From Mytilisepta virgata (Eukaryota; Mollusca; Bivalvia; Mytilida; Mytilidae): 64,000 bases of DNA. This document shows, in pieces, positions 35,180 through 46,616 of this stretch. The notes beneath the pieces were generated by a model that saw only the letters and a list, made by a program, of their open reading frames with translations, did not search any database and had not been told where the DNA came from. Both the position numbers and the translations under genes were made by a program. The stretch is taken from positions 55,476,372-55,540,371 of the forward strand of contig CM051518.1 of NCBI GenBank assembly GCA_028015205.1. Direction: 5' to 3'. Within the stretch, counting starts at the first letter, position 1; each line of letters opens with the position of its first letter.

Positions 35180-38100
35180 ATGGATAGGAAATTTATAACT
35201 ATTAAATTTGGAAGTCAAAACAAGAAAATAGCAGTGGAAGAAATCAATTATAGAACTATACTAGGTATAGTGAAAGAGAGATTTACTGTAAAATCCCCAG
35301 ACATAAAATATTTTGATACTGATGTTGATGACTGGGTAGATTTTGATATAGATTCTGATGAATATGTGTCGGAAGTTAAAGTACTAAAATTGATAGTTAA
35401 TGAAAAAGATGTCGCTGAGACGGATGACATACAGATATCGGCAGATAAAGATCAACCTTCAACACCCACACATACCCATATGCTAGATTCTCAGTTGCAA
35501 AGACCAGGTATGCCTATTTCTACACCTAGCAGATCTTCAACACCTACGAGACCACTTACACCTTCATCATCATCATCATCAAGACCACTTACACCTTTAT
35601 CATCATCATCATCATCATCAAGACCACTTACACCTTCAACCTCTACATCTGCAACCACCTCATCTGACAATGCTTCAAAATGTTCTGCCAGAACCGCAGA
35701 GTACTACACCAATAAGTAAGTTCTTGCAATATTATTATCCATCGGAAATATACTAACGTAAACCGTCCCTAGGTCGTCACCGTCCCAGTCGTCATCAAGA
35801 AATCTCGCATTATTCTCGCTTCATTTTCGTGTTTTGAAAGTTTGTGAGCGCTTAATATGGACAACAATAAGTGTTCATTAAGTTGTGTGGGCTTTATCTA
35901 AAACAAAAGAAATGATTTAACAACTTTAGCAAGAGTGAATAATACATGACGACCTATGGACAGGGTGTATGGCGACTTACAGACGTGACTGTCCTGAAGT
36001 CGTCATGCAGACCCCTTGTGTCTTTCGACGATAATTACCCATATTTCTTAACCATGTTAATGTTTTAATGCCTAAAGTCCAAGGTAACTCGAATTCAATA
36101 TAATTTTTCTTACTGTTTTTCAAAACTTCGTCCTTAAGCCGTCATATCATCACAGTGTATGGAAAAGTGCCGATCCCTGACGACCTATGGACGGTTTACG
36201 TTACATTTGTATCAACACAATAATGTAGAAAATAGAATGACAAAGTTTATTACGTTAAAAATGTTTTTTGGTAACATTCTCGACCGACAATGGCAAAATT
36301 TTTGAAGTCTTGTACATGTATTGTACCCAGGCCAGAGTACATTGGTATTTTAAAAGGTTTTATATATTTTATGTATTTTGAGCGAAAAAGGAATTGTGGT
36401 TAATTATCAGGATTTCAATGAAAAGTGAAATCTTTTCTTTCACTTAGCAAATGGAAATCTTTTATCAATGAAATAAAAAAGATAACAATACCAGTAGACA
36501 CATTTTAATATTCAAGGTCCTTAAATATTTTTCACATATTCAAATTCTGTGATTACTAATCCCATGTAAATCCATGTAAACACTCAAGCTATTTTATTTA
36601 TCTTTTGATGTTATGAATGTATAGATATATCTAACAAAATAATAGAACACCATGAGTTGAAGGCTTCACGATACTTCAAGATGAAGAACAACAACAAAAA
36701 CATTATTCCATTGCTTATCTCACCATTTTACATGTATTATTTGAGTCATTGTCTCATGTACATTTATTCCATATCCTTTCATTTTCATTAATGGATATAT
36801 GCATCATTATTTATATTGCAGCAAACTATGGTGTAGACAGTATAAAATACCCAGATCCAGCATATCAAGATCAGTGTTGGTAAAACTTGAGAGCAAAGAT
36901 GAACTTACTACTGCTGAGAGACGTAATATGTTGGATGGGGTTTATAATGATGTGACACGTTATAGTGGAGGAATGTACGTTAATGTATACAATTTGTATA
37001 ATAATGATATCAGACGTCTATTAAAAACACTGAGGGCAAATATTGATCAGTTGATTGATTTAATATAATAAAATGGATGAAAGGCAACCCCCACAATGAC
37101 AGAAAACACAAACTAAAGAGAACCAGTTTACCTACCCCAACAGCAAACACACATATAAGTCTTAAATGTTAAGTGGACAATACTAGTAACTTCAGCTATA
37201 CATTTTATTCACGTATTGACAGAAATTTCTTTTTAGATCATAGAAAATAAAAACAATGTCTTGAGATTCAAATGCACTTTCAAAATTCCCGTAAATGACA
37301 ATTATTGAAAAATAAACAACAAATTCACAAAGACATTCATAGGGCATTATATTGGTATCAATGTAAATCATTTCATGTGATTAAGTGGTTTCTATAGTAA
37401 TTTATACAGTTGCCATCGAAATTCTGTTTTAATCGAAAAAAAAATTTCAGGTACCCAACATCTGAGATGTACGAAGATATTGTAGATGGCCTTATGAGAG
37501 AATATCCATATCTGCTGACATATAGAGATTTACCACCAGCGGCTGCACGTGTGAGTCTTTAATTAATGTGCAAGACAACAAATGTAGTGTGTAAATAATT
37601 GCTATTAATTTGATAATGAATTTTAGTGAAACATGTGAAGGCATCATTCCATATTATCACATTATTTAAGAATCTCAAAAATGGTATTAATGAAGCGTTA
37701 ACAACACGTCAAAACAAAATATTGTTCTATATACAAATGAATATAATAAAATGAATAGATATTTGCACAGAAGTTCAATATATGGTATTAAAGAGGCAAT
37801 ATATTTTACTTTCCCTGTTGTTGATTTTATTTACACAAAATACAACAAGTAAAACATATATTATATGTTATTCAGGCAGGAAATATAGTCTGATATACTC
37901 TGTCTGAGACCTGAATTGCCTTATATTCAGATACACGACAAATAAACTGTATTTGTAGCATAATTATTGCTGAAAACCAACACAAAAATCATGCTAACGC
38001 TCTTTGACGTCATGTTTAATTTAAACCTTTGATTTTTGAGACATTTCATAAATTCTAGTTGAAAAAAAACAGTATAAAATGAAGAACAATTTTAAATGCT

Positions 38101-40452
38101 AGAAATACTGGCACTATCTTTCAGTTTGTGAAAAATGACTGAAAATTCCATACATCTATACTTTTAACTATTACTTAATTTTTGTATTTTCCCTACATAT
38201 TTAAATTTAAACAAGATCTAAGTATTTGCCACGTCTTGGTCAGGTAACAACAACCAATCTTTATCAAATTAATGAATAAATAAATACATTTATTTATATA
38301 TTATAGGAATTCTGGAAAGACAAAATCATATATAAATTCGGTAATGCAAGAAAAGTATTAGACAAAGATCACCCTGATGTAAAATTAAGGAAGAAAAATG
38401 TTGCAGGGAACACAGAGAAAAAAGCAGAAGAAATAACAACATTTACTTGGGGTCTTGCAAAGTACCTTCCAGAGTTACCAGTAACGGAAGACGATACATC
38501 CTTTGAAATCCATATTAAATGGCTGCAAAGGGAGTTTAAGAAGACTGATCCAGATACCGATGGTGTTGACACAAAAATGCAGCTTACTTTTCCGTATCGT
38601 CGGAAATTGGTGGTTGAGGAAAAAATAAGTGTGACAGATTTGCTTGAGCAATTTCCATGGCTAACTAGCAGACATGAGGTAATAATGTCCATAATTTTTA
38701 CAGAATGAAATATATATGTTTTGAATCGGACTGAATATGCAATGTCAGACATACAAAATACAAAATTTATTTTAAAAACCAATCAAGAAAACATATGGGT
38801 CCTACAGTTTAAATGTTGTTTTTTTTTTAATTAATGGTAATATTTTACAAAATATCATATTACATTGTAAGAATCTTAAATCCTGAGAAAAATACATTGA
38901 AATATAGGGATAACAGGACATATATACAATGACTGAATATTTCAATCACATTTCACTATTTCAGCAAACAACCCTAGTATAGAAATTAAGATTTCGGATA
39001 ACCGTATGTACATATTTTTTTTTCAGTGAGTACATATTGTATTTATATTTCAGCTTCTCAAAGAATTTGAAAGATTAGAACCTAACACTGTGTCCAAAAA
39101 TTTAGTAGAATTACTCACTGATGGCTTACAGAAATACAGAAAGGCCATTGTAAGCCTTCTGAAGAAGAAGAAAAAACCAGATTTTTTATCTGAAATTGAT
39201 CAGGCTAGCAGACATTTTAGGGCAGAAGGACAAAGAAATTGTAAGTAGCTTTCGATACTATCGTTTTAAGCTCAAAATGGATCATTGGCATTTCTGCTAT
39301 GGCCATAAATTTATTTTTTCACCATTATGATTATGAGAAATTCAAAGGAAAGGACTTAATGTATATGAGAAAATAAAACAAATAAAGTAACAATGAAATA
39401 AGCTTTATGACCATTCTTGTTTAGCAGGTTGAATAATAAGAACACTATATGTTGGGTGATTTTACAATAATCTTGGTGCTCGCGATGGTTGATTATTTGA
39501 TTGAAAAGATCCTGATGCTTGAGATGGGTGATTTTTTTAAAAAAAGATCCTGGTGCTCAAGATGGGTGATATTTTGATTAATACGATCCTGGTGCTCGAG
39601 ATGGGTGACCTTTTTGAAAAGATCCTGGTGCTTGAGATGGGTGATTTTTTTAAAAAAAAATCCTGGTGCTCAAGATGGGTGATATTTTGAAAAATAAAAT
39701 CCTGGTGCTTGAGATGGGTGATTTCTGGATCCAGATTCCCATAATATTGAAATATTCAGTACAATTGCATAATACAGAATCAACCAACCAAAATGCTGAA
39801 GTTTATATTTATTTATTTGCTCTGTGCCAAACTTAGAATTTATTGACACAAAAGCAATGCCTCCCAACCATTTTGTTGTCATGTTGCTCCTTAAAACATT
39901 TGTACAGCATACCGCAATTTACAGTATACATTTTGAATTATCAACCATGGATACATTTGTATTTATGTTTTACTATACACACACTTAAACACATATTATT
40001 ATTTTTTGACATGCCTATAATTGACAATTTGAAAAATAAACTAAATATAATGTTTATGACCATGATTTTTTTTAGATGCTGATGATTGTATGGCATTGGC
40101 TGGCATCCCTTTATTGTTTAAGGAAAAGCCAGATACACTTATGTGCAAAGGTGAAGGGGTTCCAATGGGCATAAAAATCAACAGCCAAATGATGACAATG
40201 GATGACAACTCATTTTCTGTGTACGCAGAAGAAACTGAAGTTTTTAAGTGTGATTCTTTTTTCGAGGCATACAGTGGACTGCTGGCTTGTATATATGTTA
40301 TGAATCTTGCCTATCCTAAAGGTTTAGACAAAACATTTTCTTTCGTGCAAAATATTTTATTAGGCCTTAGAGACGACACTTCAAAAAATACTGTAGACAG
40401 AAGAATTGTAAATGTATTATCTTTATTAAATGCAGAAATTAAAAAGAGCTAA
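35180..40452 (+). CDS. 'SAMD3-like' transposon companion protein, 574 aa, six exons
   Basis: Exons 35180-35715, 36822-36974, 37451-37550, 38307-38678, 39054-39240 and 40076-40452 join without a frame break (1,725 nt with stop). Junction phases are 2, 2, 0, 0 and 1, and all introns are GT-AG. The N-terminus (ITIKFGSQNKKIAVEEINYR ... DIKYFDTDVDDWVDFDIDSD) looks like a PB1/ubiquitin-like fold. A Ser/Thr/Pro linker with SRPLTP repeats, coded by a TCA microsatellite, follows. The rest has a pattern I know from proteins labelled 'sterile alpha motif domain-containing protein 3-like': YPTSEMYEDIVDGLMREYPY, then EFWKDKIIYKFGNARKV, later FPWLTSRHELLKEFERLE, and a final domain with GIPLLFKEKP and LDKTFSFVQNILLG. 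Function is unknown; placement inside the TIRs makes it part of the transposon. The start is ATG 35180, 7 nt after an acceptor. AATAAA at 40523-40528 is the likely poly(A) signal. Confidence 0.85.
39453..39725 (+). repeat. Minisatellite of about 40-bp units in intron 5 of the companion gene
   Basis: GATCCTGGTGCTTGAGATGG followed by GTGATTTTTTT recurs about six to seven times with small length changes between units (for example near 39508, 39546, 39587, 39621, 39659). Confidence 0.85.
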
Positions 40453-40522
40453 TTAATTTGACAGACATGGATCATAAAATATTATGTGATGCCCTATTTT
40501 CACAACATGTAAAAACTGTTAT

Positions 40523-40528
40523 AATAAA
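40523..40528 (+). terminator. Polyadenylation signal AATAAA of the transposon transcript
   Basis: AATAAA 70 nt after the companion gene's stop. It may serve all three ORFs if they come from one pre-mRNA. Confidence 0.5.
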
Positions 40529-42149
40529 GTAGACAACATGCTTAAAAGATGCTATATTTTTCCTTCTATAGACGTTAAAATATCATTTTATGTTTGGCTA
40601 ACTTAGCTCTATATACAGATATTTTACAATAAGCTGCTTGTCAAAAGTATGGTAACTTATCATCCTTTATAAATAATTTCAAATTCTCCTAAAGTTGCTC
40701 TGGAAAACAATTGACTGTAATCTACATTTACTTCATTTATAATGTTTTTTTTATTGTTTTTAGTTTTTTAATGGTGCATCATTTTTATCATCAACTATTT
40801 ATACCTATCTTTTTTAAATGAAATACTCTATCTAAAACAAACTTAGTTGTTTTCCTTACGCCTTAGTGTAACAAACATGAATGTTCTCCCAGTTATATCA
40901 GAAACACAATTTTCAGTATTTTTTCTGATGTCTAGTTTATGAACTCCTTGTTTTTTGTTGTTGTTGTTTTTTAAATGACATTTTTGATTTTCAGGTTTTG
41001 AAAATGACATTTTTTCATGCGTTTTATTTCTTTAATATGCATTCATTTACCTGATATCATTCTACTTATTTTTGCAGAAAATTGTATACTTTCTACAATA
41101 GGCAATGCAAAGTTAATTCCTTGGTTCTTGGGCCATTTTTCAAAGAAATAATGAGAGAGTAAGGCATTAATTTTTATTTTTATTGCTAAAACAGTGAGGA
41201 GTTATCCTTTTGTACTGCACAAGTCTTTGCAAAAGAAACAGGGGAAGTAATGTTTTTCTTTTTTATTTTTGATTTGGCAATACAAAGGGACAATTAGGCA
41301 CCCTTAAAGAAGATGAGGGGGCTGAGAACCTAATATGTTTTATTCATTGGCATAATAGTCCACTGTTCATGCTATGAATTTGTTCAGTTGTGTTTTAAAT
41401 TGAATATTAATCAAATAAATAGTATATGTTAGTAGTTTATAAAAACTGCCTTCCTCTTTTTGTTGAAAATGTTTTTAGTTTGTATGATTTTTTAAATTGA
41501 AATTTGTCATTTACATTCTTTGTAAATTATTGTACATATTTTTTACAAAGCAATGTCTATTTGTAAAGCACTGATGTCTATCAGGGATTTTTGTTTTCAT
41601 TTAAAGTAAAATCCATTAACAAAATCAACATTTAAAAAACATGCAATTGTGTTTTTTTTTGTCTGGTATTGCAATAAAATGATCCAAAAGCATTTGATTT
41701 GATAATATTTTTTTTATCAACAAGATATGGATTAAATGTATGAGTATTTTTAATCAGGATATTCCAACAAAATTTATGTGGTTCTTTTTATAGACACATT
41801 TTGGAAAAGGGATCAAACACATCACATATGCTGTGTGTTTATCTTTAAAGGCAAAAACTCATAATGCAGAACCACTTTCTTAACAATGAAACAGGAAAAT
41901 TGATATTTACTGTTCTACAGTTTAACATTAATGGAACCAATAAAAGAAAACAAGTTCAAGCAAGAGTGGAAGGGAAAACAAAAAGGTATTCCAAGTTAGG
42001 TTGTTCTTGACTCAATATTTCAGATGTTTTCTTTGGGGCTACTGTCATTTGGAGAATACTGAAAAGAAACCAGACTGTTTCAAAACTTGAAACATTTTCC
42101 TGTATTTACCATGATATTTTGCAAGGAACCCATAGCATGTTGCTTGCAG
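40529..42149. other. Transposon 3' interior, no gene seen
   Basis: AT-rich with T-rich runs; no ORF above about 60 aa on either strand. Further AATAAA matches occur (for example near 41414). Confidence 0.5.
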
Positions 42150-42617
42150 CTAGTATTTTTACTAGGCTAGAGGAGTTTTTCTACCAGAAGGACCTCATTT
42201 TGCTACTTGTACCTAGTATGTTCACTAGAAGAAAGGAGTACATTTACCAGACATTTCTAGTTTAATTACTTGCACCTAGTAATTGTACTAGGCAAGATGG
42301 GTATATTTCCTAGTAATACTTAGGTATATTACTTGCACCTAGTAATTCAACTAGGCCAGGGAAGTACATTTACTAAGATTATCTAGTTTATTTACTTGTT
42401 CCTAGTAATTGCACTAGGTGAGAGGAGTAGAATTACCAGAACATGCAGAGTTAAATTACTCAAATCTAGTAAATTTACTAGGCAAAGGTGGTATTCTTAC
42501 TAGTGATGACTAGTAGCTTTACTAGCTTTCCAAGTAAAATTACTTATAGCCTAGTATTCCCATGGACAGTAAGTTTACTAGTTTACCTAGTAAAATTTAC
42601 TAGTTTTTTTTTCAGTG
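42150..42617 (-). repeat. Right subterminal array: palindromic motif every 63 bp, plus terminal repeat
   Basis: CTAGTAnnnnnACTAG-type palindromes start at 42150, 42213, 42276, 42339, 42402 and 42466, a spacing of 63, 63, 63, 63 and 64 bp. Each unit also carries a conserved spacer with GAGGAGTA/TTTACCAGA and TTAATTACTTGCAC-like stretches. Denser copies follow (ACTAGTGATGACTAG, ACTAGTTTACCTAGTAAAA), ending in TTACTAGTTTTTTTTTCAGTG. Such arrays are where CACTA transposon proteins bind in plants. Confidence 0.9.
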
Positions 42618-44576
42618 TATGATGTGAGATATTGATTGAAAATTTTAAAAATATGTTTATATATTTACACGTACAACGGCGCAGCACTGTGTTAACACAA
42701 TTGAATAAAACTTTATTCATTATCTTCATGATCTTGATTGTTTTTGATTTTTTTGTTGTTTCTTTTTACTGAATAATTTAAACTTGATTACTTGTTATAG
42801 TAGAACAAATCTGCTACAAAATTAACATACCTTTGGCAAATCTATACGATGGAAATGTAATAAAATCGACTACCTTCTAGGAAAAGTCATTTTGAAAAAA
42901 TCTTATTTTTATTTTACGGTTATTACGGAAAAAGCACGTAAATGAATTATTGAATTCCAGGTAGTAATACGATTAAACAAAATAATAATACTTATACCCG
43001 ATTAAATAAAGTTACAATTTGCTATTAAACTCTCCTCAAAACAATAATCTTCCATTTCCGAATCACGTTGAGCACTCTTTCTCCCTGTAAGTCATTTTGA
43101 AAATGTATGCTCGTGACATGCCACTTTTGATTTACGACTTTGTGGTTTTAGAACTCCACCCACATCGATTGTGTCTCCACCTAAAAAAATGGCTGGCCCC
43201 CTAACGTCGCAGGGGTAATATTTACAAAATGGTTTCGAAATTTTCTCTAAAACTATCACTTTAAATAATTTCTAAGACACAACTTTTTCTTAAAGAAATG
43301 CATTTTTAAGGGTAACTAAATCAAAACGTAATAATTATTAAACTAATTGTAAACGTTATGGGGTTTTCTATTTGAAAATCAGGGTCAAAGCAGTTCATTG
43401 ACGGATTATGTGGGCCCTATGAATGGGTAAAACACAAACATACCATTCCACATTACACAATACACATCACACCATATACAATACACGATACACCATATAC
43501 CATATACCATATACCATACACATTATAAAGTGATTTTCGATTCCAACTTAATCAATTGTTTCATTCATTATAGTTTGAAGACAACATTGTAAGAATTAAT
43601 ATGTTGCGATTCCTTACAATTTTTTTTTCGACTTACCATAATTTATTATAGAGTGCACGAAATGACGGTTTAGGTCATAAAAGAAAGAAACCTTTGTATT
43701 AACTAGTTTGCAATATCAAATTTTGAAGAATTTAGATACATATATTATTGTGTTTTGGATATGTTAAAACTAGATATTTGCCAACCTGTTATCTTATTAA
43801 ATAGGAAATTGAACATCTCATCTGCAAAAAGTACATTTTAGTATTTTATACATTTTGAACATCAAACATTTCCGACTTTATGTACTTTTAACATGTTGTG
43901 ATACGTTCAAAATCAACTTCTAGCATGCTGTTATAATGAGTACAACAAATGAAACGTAGCTTTTACTGTACTGTAATATCATATAGAGTAAGAAATGTAC
44001 AGTATGTTCAAAATTTAAAAAAAAATATTATTTGTATTTTATAAGTGTATCCTAGAACTATTATAACTAATAGTTATAATAGTCCCAGATGTAACACATC
44101 AAATTATAAAGGTTTCGTTACTTAACTTATACCGCAACATTTTAAAGAAACATCCTCTATTCAGAAAAGAAAGTTCGTTCTTATATAAATCTAGAGATCA
44201 ACATTGGAAGGCCTTAGTACAAAAGCTCAGAAGGATCATACGAGGTTCTAGATTCAAATGCGAAATTGGGAATTCGATATCTTAAATATGAAATCCGAAA
44301 TTAGAAATTCAATATCTAGAATAACCGATTAGAGGAAAATGTCTAAGTTGTGAATAGTATTTGGCCAGTGAAATATATTTTCACTGTTTGAGTTACAAGC
44401 GGTGGCAGCCTATGTTCTTCCATTGTTTTTTTTTTATAACCTTTAAGTTTAAAGTTTTAATAAATTTCGGGAAAAGTCTGTTTATTTTTTCATGTGGAAG
44501 CTTTCATGTTTATTAGAGTAATGAAGAAGACACGTGTATGATCATAAATATAGTTTTCGTAAATTACCATATGCTA
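42618..44576. other. Intergenic; ACCATAT-type microsatellite
   Basis: No supported ORF. 43435-43522 is simple ACACCATATACC repeat sequence; a related CACCATACAACATACC stretch occurs near 45825. Confidence 0.5.
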
Positions 44577-45690
44577 TTTTTTATTTATTTATAGAAACTC
44601 GTTTACAAGTTATTAATTGGGAATTGTAAGAATTATCTACTAGTAAAATGTTCCTATTAGAATTATCTTACATTTTGTAGATTTATTAATTTTGCTATAA
44701 TATATTAAATTTAAAGCTCACGGTTGGGTTAAGTTTAGAGATTTCTGTTGCACTTGTTTATCTATCCCATCTTAAACATGTGGCTATATGAACACAGTTA
44801 CCTGGGTAGTGGATTTAGTGTGTTGCATCCCCACTTTTTTCCTCTGCCTTACCCACTTTTCTCTGCAACACCAAATTACCTTAATTGTCATTTTTTCCTC
44901 ATAATTCTATGACAGAAGTATACGCAATACGACAATTTTATAGTATAAATCAAATGTCCAAATTTTGTCGACTAACAATATCTGTATAAAACAAAATGAC
45001 AATAAAGGTAGTGGGGTGTTGCGGAGAAAAAGGGGAAAACAGAAGAAAAAAGTGGGGATGCAACATTACATACATGTATATCCATTCCCCCGGTACCTGT
45101 GATCTAGAAAATGTAAAATAATTCTAATAAGAATATTCTACTACTAAAAAGGACAAATACACCTAAGGAGTAATCAACAAAACGTAATCCATTGGACAGA
45201 CAAACCCGGGAAGACAATTGAACAACCACAAGCACAACAAATTAATCCGGAAAACTAAAAAACAATGAACAACACGAACTCCTATAAACCTATATAACAA
45301 TCCAAAGATACTAAGTAGGAGTGAACCCAGGTGCTCCGGAAGGGTAAGCAGTTCCTGCTCCGTATATTGCTACTCAAGAACGGAAAATTAACAATAGGAA
45401 AGTTGAAGTCATCACCTTTGACAGAATGTTTTGTCTTCAAATGTCCTCATTGTCTATTTCAAGAAACAAATCCAAATATGAAGCGGTCTTTGGTATATCT
45501 CTATTATCCTTAATTTCAAGCTCACTGGGGTAGTTTAGATGTAGAAAGTCTTAGAATTTGTCGTTATTTAACCATGTTAACGCCAACACGTCATCTATAT
45601 AACGAAAAGTGAAATTAAAGGACTGGGCTTTAAAACTTTAAAACTCTTTAATAATAACTTTAAAAACGAGTTTCTATAAATAAATAAAAT
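44577..45690. mobile_element. Fold-back element whose right arm is split by a Penelope-like fragment
   Basis: TTTTATTTATTTATAGAAACTCGTTT (44579 on) is mirrored at 45660-45690. The inner segment GTTGCATCCCCACTTTTTTC (about 44822-44841) is mirrored by GAAAAAAGTGGGGATGCAAC at 45046-45065. AGAATTATCTTACATTTT is mirrored by AAAATGTAAAATAATTCT at about 45109-45126. 45145-45640 interrupts the right arm. No ORF belongs to the element itself. Confidence 0.7.
45145..45640 (-). mobile_element. Penelope-like RT fragment with tail, internally deleted
   Basis: Tail (AAAGGACAAATACACCTAAG, AACGTAATCCATTGGACAGA, CCCAGGTGCTCCGGAAGGGT) joins directly to RT-coding sequence from TTGCTACTCAAGAACGGAAA to an ACACGTCATCTATATAACGA stretch, the complement of the YIDDV region. 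Compared with 48519-49195 the segment between the tail and TTGCTACTCAAG is missing. It carries an embedded AACAATCCAAAGATACTAAG scrap. Confidence 0.75.
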
Positions 45691-46616
45691 TAGCATCAAT
45701 TAACATTAAAAAGATATACTGCCTTTGTCAACTTGTCGTGGTTAATTATTGTAGTTGTCTGTATCATATGTGGTCATTTTCAACTCTTTAAATTCCACAT
45801 ATTTTAAACCCTATGCTGCACAATACACCATACAACATACCTTATTACACCATTTAATCCATAGACGCATAAAGGTGATTTACACGTTCCAAAGTTTATT
45901 TATTAATCAAATCATAAGCATTTGTAAATGCATGTGGTTTAATTTACAGTTTTTCGTTGTTTATTTATTAATAATAAAACAGATAACATTAAATGTCCAA
46001 AACAAATATACCAATCTAGTAACACCACCAAAAAGAGCACAAAGTACAAAAATAGAAGTTTTGGTACAGACACATAGCAGTGGTGTGGTAAGATTTTTTA
46101 GTCCCGCCCCCTCCCCTACTTTATATCGATTCTAATTTTCCTAAATAATTTCAATACTAACCCGAATTTGACACTTTACAAGTACTGTTACAAAAAATGT
46201 TCACTTTTGCGAAAATTCAGGATTACCTTTTGTATATTCTGGTATTTTGTCAATTGATGCTCAACGTTTTGGATTATTGTTTTGAGTTTTCAACACGTTT
46301 CAACACGTTAAGGTCATAGCACAACTGATGTGTCTTAAATCGACAAACTTTACACATCCTATGCATCAAAATTGGTATTATAGAATCATTTACACCCTTA
46401 AAATTCAAAAGCGAATACAAATAATTAACAAAAAGGCAACCGATGGCTAGAAATGTTCAAATTGTTCGGATGGAGCATACTTTAGATAGTAAGGCCAAAT
46501 TTTGCTCGTTTCGAACAGCCTAGTTCCCTACAGATGTTTGTTGGATTCGGTGGAATTTTATATAAAAAGATGAATTCTATTTCAGACACTATACAATCAG
46601 GTTTTTAGCTCACCTG
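45691..46616. other. No gene seen
   Basis: The 126-aa ORF at 45755-46135 is made of low-complexity, simple-repeat-like sequence without motifs. Confidence 0.45.

Larger units (their letters stand above)
29326..42617 (+). mobile_element. 13.3-kb CACTA/CMC-type DNA transposon with at least two intact genes
   Basis: Left end CACTGAAAAAAATCCCTAGTA (29326 on) is mirrored by the right end ...ACTAGTTTTTTTTTCAGTG (to 42617). Both ends are flanked by TA (29324-29325 and 42618-42619), so the target duplication is TA or the repeat begins TACACTG. The element contains subterminal CTAGTA/TACTAG palindromes, a leader exon with a donor, a 146-aa ORF, an 815-aa transposase ORF without stops and a six-exon gene that joins in frame. 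Terminal CACTG, subterminal repeats and a transposase resembling the TNP2 type fit the CMC (CACTA, Mirage, Chapaev) superfamily. All reading frames are open, so it could be recently active. Confidence 0.85.

Noticed and set aside
38369..38782. 137-aa minus-strand ORF
   Set aside because: Shadow of exon 4 of the companion gene on the opposite strand.
45755..46135. 126-aa plus ORF
   Set aside because: Low-complexity, simple-repeat-rich sequence with no motif or paralogue.
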